A program made the position numbers and the translations under genes. The notes under the pieces are model-generated. The model was not told the origin of the DNA. It saw nothing but the letters and a program-made list of their open reading frames with translations, and searched no databases. From the NCBI RefSeq assembly GCF_046237015.1, contig NZ_JBJYIN010000002.1, positions 62,001-126,000 of the forward strand: a DNA stretch of 64,000 nt, in the 5' to 3' direction. The stretch is from JBJYIN01 sp046237015 (GTDB lineage Bacteria; Pseudomonadota; Gammaproteobacteria; Enterobacterales; Enterobacteriaceae). Of this stretch, positions 16,536-24,410 are shown piece by piece (within the stretch, counting starts at the first letter, position 1; each line of letters opens with the position of its first letter).

Positions 16536-17207
16536 ATGAGCAATGATAAAAGCAATCCTGCGAACCAAGGTGGCGCTTATTATCCGCCATTTGGCTACCC
16601 GTACTATCCACCCGTCGCACCTGCGCCGGAAGCCGCTATCCCTCCTCAACCCCAACCCATGTATTGGCCTCATCCTCCAATGTGGTATCCACAAATGATG
16701 CCGGGAGTGCCGCCTATGGGATATCCAATGCCGCCTCAGGCAGGCATTCCGCCACATACGATGGTACCGCCACAGCCTTCTCATCATCATATGCAACCCG
16801 GATTTGACTGGAATGCTCAGGCACAAAGCGTCGTGGATAATATGATGGGCGAACAGGCCGGATTACTGAAAAACATTATCGGGACAATTGGTATGGACGA
16901 TAAAGAATTTTGGAAAGGCGCCATGATTGGTGCAGCGGTCACCCTGTTATTAACGAATGAAAGCGTACGCAATATGCTGCTGCAAACCGTTGCCAGTACC
17001 GGTGATTTGCTCAAAACGGGCGGGGCCAAAGTTAAAGATGGTGTAAAAAGCGGCGCTGAAAGTTTGAAAGAAACGGCAACGACCAGCTCGACAATTTTCC
17101 GCGATACGTTGAAAGCAGGAAAAGACGGGTTTAATGAATCGGTCGAGCGTCATCGTCAGCAAGGGAGCCCTGCCAGCGAGGAACCTCTGAATGAGCAACA
17201 ATCGTGA
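16536..17207 (+). CDS. Pro/Tyr/Met-rich membrane-associated protein (YtxH-like)
   Basis: A 223-residue protein in three parts. Residues 1-95 are low-complexity, rich in Pro, Tyr, Met and His (repeated PYYPP, PPMGYP). A hydrophobic segment follows around residues 128-142 (FWKGAMIGAAVTLLLTNE). The remaining 80 residues form an amphipathic, Lys/Ala/Ser-rich helix like YtxH-type stress proteins. The protein at 17492 repeats this design at half the size. Related single-span proteins occur in ferrosome clusters; a role at an organelle or inner membrane is inference. Confidence 0.7.
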   Translation: MSNDKSNPANQGGAYYPPFGYPYYPPVAPAPEAAIPPQPQPMYWPHPPMWYPQMMPGVPPMGYPMPPQAGIPPHTMVPPQPSHHHMQPGFDWNAQAQSVVDNMMGEQAGLLKNIIGTIGMDDKEFWKGAMIGAAVTLLLTNESVRNMLLQTVASTGDLLKTGGAKVKDGVKSGAESLKETATTSSTIFRDTLKAGKDGFNESVERHRQQGSPASEEPLNEQQS

Positions 17208-17505
17208 TAGCCTGAGCCCGGTGAGCCGGGCAGCCATTGCCGGTGCGTTAGTGGGAACCACGGCGTCTTGTGTCGAACAATGGCGTCGTTATCAAGAGGG
17301 TGAGAAAACCCTGCATCAGACGGCGACGACGGTAATGTACGATGCGGCTAAAGGTGCAGTGGTTGGTGGTGTTGTGATGGCTGTCGCGAATGCGACGGCT
17401 GGACGACCTGCGTTGACGTTGCTGACGCTGTTAAGCGCTGGCGCAGCCGGTATCTATTTGATGGATGCGATCAGTAAAAAGGATGCAAATCATGAAACAG
17501 CCTAA
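17191..17505 (+). CDS. Small glycine-rich membrane protein
   Basis: A 104-residue protein with two hydrophobic, Gly/Ala-rich segments (AAKGAVVGGVVMAVANAT at about residues 52-69 and LTLLSAGAAGIYLMDA at about 79-94), probably a two-span inner-membrane protein. It overlaps the end of the previous gene by 17 bp, with GAGGAA as ribosome binding site, so translation is coupled. No known family was recognised. Confidence 0.68.
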   Translation: MSNNRDSLSPVSRAAIAGALVGTTASCVEQWRRYQEGEKTLHQTATTVMYDAAKGAVVGGVVMAVANATAGRPALTLLTLLSAGAAGIYLMDAISKKDANHETA

Positions 17506-17794
17506 TTATCCCTATGCCTACTACCCGTATTATGCGGCCTATGCACCTACTATTCCACCTGCTCAAGCCCCGTACCGTCAGGCCAATGGTCGTGCTCATT
17601 TGCTGACCGGCGTCGTGGCGGGTGCGGCGATTGCCTATTTACTCAGCAACCGTGATGTTCAGCAAGGCATCACGACAACGGCTAGCAAGGCATGGGGGAC
17701 GGTGCGTGGTGAGGTTGAAGAACTTAAAGAACGGTTAGCCGATTTACAGGCTGAGTTAGATTACTACCGCAACCGTGAACAAGGTGCCGAGTGA
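17492..17794 (+). CDS. Tyr/Pro-rich single-span membrane protein
   Basis: A 100-residue protein starting at ATG 17492 (MKQPNYPYAYYPYYAAYAP). The first 28 residues are Tyr/Pro-rich, then comes a membrane span (TGVVAGAAIAYLLSN, about residues 36-50) and a C-terminal coiled-coil-like helix (VEELKERLADLQAELDYY). It looks like a smaller version of the protein at 16536. It overlaps its upstream neighbour by 14 bp and the ATPase gene by 4 bp (GTGA). A membrane scaffold role is a guess. Confidence 0.7.
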   Translation: MKQPNYPYAYYPYYAAYAPTIPPAQAPYRQANGRAHLLTGVVAGAAIAYLLSNRDVQQGITTTASKAWGTVRGEVEELKERLADLQAELDYYRNREQGAE

Positions 17795-19869
17795 GTCATC
17801 ATTTGCCCGAAACCATTACGCTGGTTCATCAACTGCCGGGACGGGTACGTCTGCGTATTCCTCAGATGCGGACATATCCTCAGAGTTTGGCCTGGCTGAG
17901 ACGGCAACTGCTGTCGTTTAGCGGTGTGAATGGCGTTCGTTTGCGTCCTGAAGCCTGTTCTGCGGTGATGACCTATGATCGTCGGCAAACCCACGGCGAA
18001 TGCCTGCTGCAAAAAGCGCAGTCACTGGACTGGCAGACATACACGGCTGGGGATTATGACGCGGAATATTGCAACAGCGATAACCTAATGAATTTGGGCG
18101 GTATGATTCTGGCTCAGTTACTGCCCAAAAATTGGGCATCTTTGCCCACGCTGTTGTTAACCGCGCCCACGTTGGTTGAAGGTGCTGAAACGCTGGCGCA
18201 TGGTCAACTAAAAGTGGAAGTGCTGGATGCGATGGCGTTGGGGTTATCCATGGCGCGTGGTGATCATCGTACCGCAATGATCACCCAGTCTTTGCTGACG
18301 CTGGGTGAATATCTGGAACAGGAAACCAGCCGTCATTCTGACGCACTGCTGGCGGATCTCATGCAGCCCAAAGAACATACCGTTTGGGTTGAGCGGCAGG
18401 ATAAACGTGAGGCTATCCAAAGTAGTTTGTTAGTAAATGGCGATCGGATGTTGCTGGGGCCCGGCGATAATATTCCTGCTGACGGCACGGTTCTTCATGG
18501 TGTGGGATTAATCAATCAATCATCCATGACGGGGGAAAGCGTACCGGTGCGCCGGGAGCGGGGAGCCTGGGTTTATGCCGGTACGCAGGTGCAGGATGGC
18601 AATATTACCGTTCTGGCAGAACGGGTCGGTGATGAGTCATCCACGGCGAATATTCGTCGTTTCATCAGTGATTCACTCAGTCAGCGGAGTGAGACCCAGC
18701 GTGTTACTCAACAAATGGCCGACCGACGAGTGGCGATTACCTTGGGTGTTGGTGCGGCCGTCTTTGCTTTAACGCGTGATTGGCAGCGGTTGGCCTCGGT
18801 TTTTTTAGTGGACTATTCTTGTGCATTGAAATTGAGTACCCCGATTGCGTTTAAATCGATCATGCACCGTGCGGCGTGCCAGGGATTATTGCTCAAAGGA
18901 GGACGAGCGATTGAACAACTCGCGGCTGTGGATACGGTGGTTTTTGATAAAACGGGAACGTTGACGCATGGCGATATGCAGGTGACCGATGTGGTCAGCT
19001 TCGATCCGCAAAGGGCTTGGGCCGAGCGTTTGCTGGCTATTGCCGCCTCTGTTGAAGAACATAGTAACCATCCACTGGCAAAAGCGGTGGTTGCTGCCGC
19101 CGCTCATCATGAATTACCTCACATCAACCATGGTGAAGTGGAATATATTATTGCTCATGGTTTGCAGTCAGAAATGGACAACCATCGCATGGTGATCGGG
19201 AGTCGTCATTTCCTGAGCCACCACTATCATATCGATTTTTCGCCGTTCGAAGAGGACATTGCTGAACTGGATGCGAAGGGAAGGCACCTATTATTCATTG
19301 GTCTGGATGGGCGTTTAGTTGGGGTTATTGGTCTGCAAGATCGTATTCGGGAAGAGGCAGTGGAAGTGATTCAGCGACTGCGGTCGTTGGGTGTGAAGAA
19401 TGTGGTATTGCTGACGGGTGATAAAGCGGAGAAAGCACAACTGTTGTCACAGACCTTATCTATTGATAGTTTTTTTGCTCAGGCGACCCCGGAAAGTAAG
19501 GTTGACGTGGTGCGTCATCTGCAACAGCAGGGGCAGCGAGTGCTGTTTATTGGTGATGGTATCAATGATGCACCAGTATTAACGCAGGCTGATGTTGGTA
19601 TGGCGATGAACCAGAGTACCGAACTGGCGCAGCAGGCCGCTGACGCGGTGTTATTACAGGATAACCTTTACGGTGTGGTGACCGCCTGTGAAATGGCGCA
19701 GGAAGCCATGCGATTGGTTAACAGTAATATTCGGCTAACGGAATGGGTGAATAGTTCGATTATGCTGGCGGCAGCAATGGGGTGGCTGAAACCAACGGCC
19801 AGTGCGTTGCTGCATAATGGCACCACATTGGGTGTTCTGTTACGTTCGCTTTCTGCCAAGAATGGCTGA
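17791..19869 (+). CDS. P1B-type metal ATPase with SCA motif (FezB-like?)
   Basis: A 692-residue P-type ATPase with a GTG start overlapping the upstream stop. It has an N-terminal HMA-like domain without CxxC (HQLPGRVRLRI, residues 5-75), actuator TGES (247-250), phosphorylation site DKTGT (Asp386), HP motif SNHPLAKA, TGDK, and hinge GDGINDAP near residue 588. At the membrane metal site the usual CPC is replaced by YSCALK (Ser343-Cys344-Ala345). This fits an unusual P1B subclass; I recall P1B-6 ATPases, found in ferrosome clusters, as having such a motif. It probably pumps a transition metal, possibly iron, across a membrane. Confidence 0.88.
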   Translation: MSHHLPETITLVHQLPGRVRLRIPQMRTYPQSLAWLRRQLLSFSGVNGVRLRPEACSAVMTYDRRQTHGECLLQKAQSLDWQTYTAGDYDAEYCNSDNLMNLGGMILAQLLPKNWASLPTLLLTAPTLVEGAETLAHGQLKVEVLDAMALGLSMARGDHRTAMITQSLLTLGEYLEQETSRHSDALLADLMQPKEHTVWVERQDKREAIQSSLLVNGDRMLLGPGDNIPADGTVLHGVGLINQSSMTGESVPVRRERGAWVYAGTQVQDGNITVLAERVGDESSTANIRRFISDSLSQRSETQRVTQQMADRRVAITLGVGAAVFALTRDWQRLASVFLVDYSCALKLSTPIAFKSIMHRAACQGLLLKGGRAIEQLAAVDTVVFDKTGTLTHGDMQVTDVVSFDPQRAWAERLLAIAASVEEHSNHPLAKAVVAAAAHHELPHINHGEVEYIIAHGLQSEMDNHRMVIGSRHFLSHHYHIDFSPFEEDIAELDAKGRHLLFIGLDGRLVGVIGLQDRIREEAVEVIQRLRSLGVKNVVLLTGDKAEKAQLLSQTLSIDSFFAQATPESKVDVVRHLQQQGQRVLFIGDGINDAPVLTQADVGMAMNQSTELAQQAADAVLLQDNLYGVVTACEMAQEAMRLVNSNIRLTEWVNSSIMLAAAMGWLKPTASALLHNGTTLGVLLRSLSAKNG

Positions 19870-19924
19870 GTGAAACAAGACTTCTACTGCAATTTTTTGC
19901 TTATTTTTATGAGTTAGTTGATTG

Positions 19925-20707
19925 ATGACGTACCTCAAAGTGTTGGGTATTGGCTTTATTTGTGTGCTTTTGTTGTCATTTTGGCAGAGTTGGGCGCATC
20001 CACCTCGGAGTGGAGATATATTCAGTGGGCAGAGCTTGTCGTCGTTCCGGCGTGATTCCGCGGGTCTGGCTCCAAATCCGGTGCAGTTCCGTAATACCGC
20101 GATCGTTCAGGTTTATGCTGCGCCTACTTACGGTTGGCGTGGGTTGGTCGCCGTTCATCCATGGATTATTTTCAAGAATGCAGGCGAAACGCAATATCGG
20201 CGTTACGAGGTGATCGGTTGGGGGAGTGGTAATGTTGTGCGCCTTAATCGATCGCCAGCCGATGGATTCTGGTACGGCGCAATGCCGACATTATTGGTGG
20301 AGCATCGGGGGGCGGCAGCGCAGGCGATGATCCCTCAGATTGATGCAGCGATTAAAAGCTATCCTTGGCCGCAGACTTATCGCGCCTGGCCGGGACCGAA
20401 CAGTAATACGTTTATGGCGCATATTGGTCGGAATGTGCCGACCTTGAAGCTGGATCTGCCTGCTAATGCTATTGGAAAAGATTATCGCTCGATCATGCAT
20501 TTGGTCGGTTTACCGCCGTCTGGTCGAGGGGTACAACTCTCGTTGCTGGGCGTGCTTGGGGTGACAATTGGCATGGAAGAGGGGATTGAAGCCAATATTA
20601 TGGGCATAAATATGGGGCTGGATGTTAATCCCCCAGCCTTGCGTTTACCCTTTATTGGTCGATTCGGTTACAGCAATGTGCGACAAGAAAAGGATGAAGA
20701 AAGCTAA
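19925..20707 (+). CDS. DUF3750-like secreted protein
   Basis: A 260-residue protein with an N-terminal hydrophobic segment (LGIGFICVLLLSFWQSWA), probably a signal peptide or anchor. The core (YGWRGLVAVHPWIIFKN...YRRYEVIGWGSGNVVR) and AWPGPNSNTFMAHIGR match DUF3750 proteins as I remember them; their function is unknown. A TTG at 19922 is an alternative start. It follows the P-type ATPase gene after 55 bp and may be the last gene of that operon, ended by a strong hairpin. Confidence 0.72.
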   Translation: MTYLKVLGIGFICVLLLSFWQSWAHPPRSGDIFSGQSLSSFRRDSAGLAPNPVQFRNTAIVQVYAAPTYGWRGLVAVHPWIIFKNAGETQYRRYEVIGWGSGNVVRLNRSPADGFWYGAMPTLLVEHRGAAAQAMIPQIDAAIKSYPWPQTYRAWPGPNSNTFMAHIGRNVPTLKLDLPANAIGKDYRSIMHLVGLPPSGRGVQLSLLGVLGVTIGMEEGIEANIMGINMGLDVNPPALRLPFIGRFGYSNVRQEKDEES

Positions 20708-20766
20708 GGAGCCAGCCTCTATTCCGCTTTTTCACTTTTCCTCTGACTGATTCCCTCGTTCCCTTG

Positions 20767-20805
20767 GTTGTCGTTCAAAAACACTACCGTTTTTTGAACG
20801 ACAAC
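20767..20805. terminator. 15-bp perfect hairpin, bidirectional terminator
   Basis: GTTGTCGTTCAAAAA (20767-20781) pairs perfectly with TTTTTGAACGACAAC (20791-20805) across a 9-nt loop. It lies between the convergent ends of the DUF3750-like and WYL regulator genes. The A/T tracts at the loop side are part of the stem. Confidence 0.75.
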
Positions 20806-20864
20806 GCGACATCGGTTTTTAGTGGTGAACTAAAATTGATGTATGACGGGTATATCAGCCCGAT

Positions 20865-21755
20865 TTAAATGCTTTCTGGCAGTGCGTCTATGTAGGGCTG
20901 AAGCGCCGGCCTGTTTTTCAAAATAAGCTGCGAATTGTTCAGTTCGTCCTGCTCTTTCGTTTGCAGACCCAGCCGTTTTAAGGTGTGGCGTAAAAAAGCT
21001 TGTCTGCAACGCAGTGAGGCCTCGCCTTCTTTCATGCCGTAATCCAGCTCGAGAATACGCTTTTGTACCGGCGATAGAGACGGATGCGGTGCCAGAATCA
21101 ATGTGACGTGCGTCTGCCAATGCTTATCCGTAGCGGGCTCTTCGACAGACGGTTCGATGCCGTCAATGCGCAAAATTCGGTTTAGAGCAAAGTTACAGAA
21201 CTGCTGTTGAGTGTTACAAAATGCTCTGACATACCAGCGAAAGCCGTCATGCGCCAGTGCATGAGGTGAGATCAAGCTTAGCGTGGCCTCATAATGCAGC
21301 AAAGATTGATAGCTGACCCAGACAGCCAATTTTTTCCGAATGGCTTTGACGAGGGTGGTGACGGTCTGTTCATCAATCGCAATGGACGGTGTATGAGACC
21401 AATCGACTTCAGGCGCTGAACCAATAAAGCTGGCATCAGGTTCCAATACACCACTTCTCATCGCCAGCAACTCTTCCAGATAACGCAAGGCGGAGCTTTG
21501 TGGATAAACCGGCCGATAAGACGGTGTGGCGACATAGGTTTTGGCGCTGCGATCGTAAAACAGGTTGTTTGGGGCGATTTCCGTGTACTTGGAAATATCC
21601 AACGAGGCCTGAGGAATCGATAGACCAAAGAAGGTCGTCAGATCGGTTCGGTTGATATTTCCTTCCCATCTCAGACGAAAGTCAATGAACTGGAGGCGGC
21701 GCTCCAGTCCCCAACTACGCCCTTTGGATGCTGTAGGTGCAGAATTTTTAGGCAT
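20865..21755 (-). CDS. WYL-domain transcriptional regulator (BrxR/CapW-like)
   Basis: A 296-residue protein with an N-terminal winged helix (RRLQFIDFRLRWEGNINRTDLTTFFGLSIPQASLDI, about residues 18-55), a WYL-type ligand-binding domain in the middle (AVWVSYQSLLHYEATLSLISPHALAHDGFRWYVRAF), and a C-terminal extension. The segment around YTEIAPNNLFYDRSAKTYVAT resembles the BrxR/CapW repressors that control phage-defence genes. No defence operon is adjacent: it is divergent from pgaA and convergent with the metal cluster. It could regulate pgaABCD or only itself. Confidence 0.82.
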   Translation of the reverse strand: MPKNSAPTASKGRSWGLERRLQFIDFRLRWEGNINRTDLTTFFGLSIPQASLDISKYTEIAPNNLFYDRSAKTYVATPSYRPVYPQSSALRYLEELLAMRSGVLEPDASFIGSAPEVDWSHTPSIAIDEQTVTTLVKAIRKKLAVWVSYQSLLHYEATLSLISPHALAHDGFRWYVRAFCNTQQQFCNFALNRILRIDGIEPSVEEPATDKHWQTHVTLILAPHPSLSPVQKRILELDYGMKEGEASLRCRQAFLRHTLKRLGLQTKEQDELNNSQLILKNRPALQPYIDALPESI

Positions 21756-21783
21756 ATGAGTATAAATACTAGACGGGTATTAA

Positions 21784-21812
21784 AATTATACGTATTATAA
21801 TTATACGCTAAA
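21784..21812. promoter_or_regulatory. AT-rich repeats between the WYL gene and pgaA
   Basis: AATTATACG occurs twice in direct orientation and AATTAT/ATAATT form an inverted pair. It sits just upstream of the WYL regulator start and in front of pgaA, a likely place for an autoregulatory operator. The repeats are seen; the binding role is inferred. Confidence 0.3.
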
Positions 21813-21956
21813 CGTTTTTTACGTCCAGAGAGGTTGCCAGGGCTTGTGAATCATATCCGTTGACGGACAACACCTTCCGGTTTCATGAAATTTAAAAGAA
21901 AACGTTAAGAATTATCTGGTTAAGTCTTATTAATCCTATTAGTGCAGGGAGATATT

Positions 21957-24401
21957 ATGCTGCCTTTTTTTAATAGACAGCGGCATTATTGTTATCGTCA
22001 ATGGAAAAAAGTTTTAATCACTATTTCTTCTTTGGCGCCTCTGGGATATGCGCAAGCAGTCATGCCGGATTACGATGCATTAATTATTCAAGCCCGGGCT
22101 GGTGATATTGCCGGTGCGTCAACCTGGCTTTCGCAGCAATCATTGCAACGCAGGCTAACGGTCAATGAGGTTGCCGACTGGATACAAATTCAAGGTTGGG
22201 CGGAAAATGACGAACAGGTGATCGAAATATGGCAACGCTATCATCCTGCCATGACATTACCTGAGCGTGCGGTATCGACCGTTGCGCGGTCATATCGTAA
22301 TTTGCACCAATGGCCGGAATCGCTTGCGTTGTGGCGCGGTGTTCTTGAGCGATCTCCCGATAATGATGATGCGAGCAGTGGCCTGATCATGACACTGGCA
22401 GACGCTGGTCATGTTGAACAGGCGTTATATCTGGCTTCGCAGCGCGTAAAGCGCGAGCCTTCTGCCGCGCACTGGCGTGAGTTGGCATGGGTGCAAAACG
22501 CCGCTGGGCTGACATGGGATGCCCAAGTCTCTTTGCAACAGGCTAGTGCAGCAACGCCACACGATACCACATTACGGCATGAGTATAGCGCCGTGCTTGC
22601 ATCGAACCGCGTCAACAGAGCGGCGTTGGATATAGCAACGCAGGGAAATGTTCCTCCCGATGTGTTACGGCAGCGTTTAGCCTCGGCGGCGGCTGAACGT
22701 GTTCGTATAGCGCTATTGCCCAGTGCGACGGAGCAAGAGCGTTTTGTTGTGGCCGATCGCGCACTGGCGGATTATGACCAGTTACTTAATCAATGGCGAT
22801 CGCTTCCTGAAGCGCAATCTGACTATCAGCGGGCGCGCATAGACAGACTAGGCGCACTGCTGGCGCGTTACCGTATGCAGGAGGTTGTTGCAGAGTATGA
22901 GGCTCTGGAGCAAGCGAGCATCTCTGTTCCGCCTTATGCCTTGCGTTGGGTTGCTTCAGCCTACCTCTATCTGAAAGCGCCGGACAAGGCCGAAAAACTT
23001 TATCGTTCGACAGCGGACGATGCGCTGGATATGCCGGATTACGCCAACCTGTTTTATAGCCTGTCAGAAAATGAACAGATTCCACAGGCGCAACATCAGG
23101 TGGATAAGCGTAGTGCACTCACACCCTATTTGCGCCATATCTATGGGTCACCGCTACCTCAGCCAAACGATGACTGGTTGGAAATACGGCAACTCAGCGT
23201 GCAGTCACTGTTATTGCACGATGACCTTCCGCAGGCACAGCAATTTGCGACGCATCTGGCAGATACTGCGCCGGGTAATCAGGGGTTACGTATCGATCTC
23301 GCCAGCATCTACTTAATGCGTGGATGGCCATACCGGGCAGAGAAAGAGATGAAACGAGTAGAAAGCCTGGAACCGAGGAACAGTTATCTGGAAGAACAGC
23401 AGGCGTTGACCGCGCTGGCGCTACAGGAGTGGCGTCAGGCGGATTTGCTAGCCGACGACGTCATTACGCGTTTTCCTGAAAGCCTTAGTGCACAACGTGT
23501 CGATCGCTTGCGGCGGGTTCACCATTTGTCTGAGTTACGCATTGAAGGATCGCGAGGAATTAAATCCGATAGTCCCGTTGAAGGTAGTCGTGACGTCGAT
23601 ATTGATGTCGCGCTCTATAGCCCACCGATTGCTGATAACTGGCGATTATTTTCGTCATTTGCATTTAATCGTGGGGAATTTGAAGAAGGAAAGGCGGTGA
23701 ACCGTCGGGTTAGGGGCGGCGTGGAGTTTACCAATCGTGGGAATTGGCTGGAAATGGAAGTTTCGGGTCAAGGCTACGGGCAGGGGAACAAAATGGGTGC
23801 ACGACTTTCTGGCTGGCATGATTTTAATGACAGATGGCGTTTAGGCGGAAATGTTGAGCGACTCATGAACCGGACGCCATTACGCGCTTTGAAGAACAAT
23901 GTGACGGCAAATGGTGCGGAGGTTTATGCACGCTGGCGTGAAAGTGAAAGGCGTGAATGGCAAATGACCTTCTCACAAGGATGGTTTTCTGATGGCAATC
24001 GCCAATTCGATTACGTTCTGGAAGGTAAAGAACGATTGTACAGTTCGTCTTACCTTACCGTGGATTTCACTCCGTCCGTCAGCGTTGGTCATAGCCGCGA
24101 GTCTGACGTGCCCTATTACAGTCCACAACGAGATATCGCGGTATTACCAGCGGTCACACTCGATCACCTGATGTACCGGCATTACCAAACTGAGTGGCAT
24201 CAGGAAGTAACGGCTGGTGTGGGGCGATATTGGCAAAAGCAGGCTTCCGCAGGGGCGATAACAAGCCTGGGTTATGGTCAGCGAGTGCGCTGGAACGACG
24301 TACTTGATACCGGTGTTCGGGTGGAATGGATGAAACGCCCTTATGACGGTGTGCGGGAACAAAATTTATCTCTTTCTTTCGATCTTAATTACCGTTTTTA
24401 A
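21957..24401 (+). CDS. pgaA: PNAG export porin, PgaA/HmsH
   Basis: Exports poly-beta-1,6-N-acetylglucosamine across the outer membrane. The 814-residue protein has a signal-like N-terminus, TPR-like helical repeats through about residue 510, and a C-terminal beta-barrel of about 300 residues with alternating strands ending in LSLSFDLNYRF, a terminal aromatic as in outer-membrane proteins. The start at 21957 has AGGGAG six bases upstream; an in-frame GTG at 21942 is less likely. First gene of pgaABCD (hmsHFRS). Confidence 0.95.
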   Translation: MLPFFNRQRHYCYRQWKKVLITISSLAPLGYAQAVMPDYDALIIQARAGDIAGASTWLSQQSLQRRLTVNEVADWIQIQGWAENDEQVIEIWQRYHPAMTLPERAVSTVARSYRNLHQWPESLALWRGVLERSPDNDDASSGLIMTLADAGHVEQALYLASQRVKREPSAAHWRELAWVQNAAGLTWDAQVSLQQASAATPHDTTLRHEYSAVLASNRVNRAALDIATQGNVPPDVLRQRLASAAAERVRIALLPSATEQERFVVADRALADYDQLLNQWRSLPEAQSDYQRARIDRLGALLARYRMQEVVAEYEALEQASISVPPYALRWVASAYLYLKAPDKAEKLYRSTADDALDMPDYANLFYSLSENEQIPQAQHQVDKRSALTPYLRHIYGSPLPQPNDDWLEIRQLSVQSLLLHDDLPQAQQFATHLADTAPGNQGLRIDLASIYLMRGWPYRAEKEMKRVESLEPRNSYLEEQQALTALALQEWRQADLLADDVITRFPESLSAQRVDRLRRVHHLSELRIEGSRGIKSDSPVEGSRDVDIDVALYSPPIADNWRLFSSFAFNRGEFEEGKAVNRRVRGGVEFTNRGNWLEMEVSGQGYGQGNKMGARLSGWHDFNDRWRLGGNVERLMNRTPLRALKNNVTANGAEVYARWRESERREWQMTFSQGWFSDGNRQFDYVLEGKERLYSSSYLTVDFTPSVSVGHSRESDVPYYSPQRDIAVLPAVTLDHLMYRHYQTEWHQEVTAGVGRYWQKQASAGAITSLGYGQRVRWNDVLDTGVRVEWMKRPYDGVREQNLSLSFDLNYRF

Positions 24402-24410
24402 GGGCCAGTC

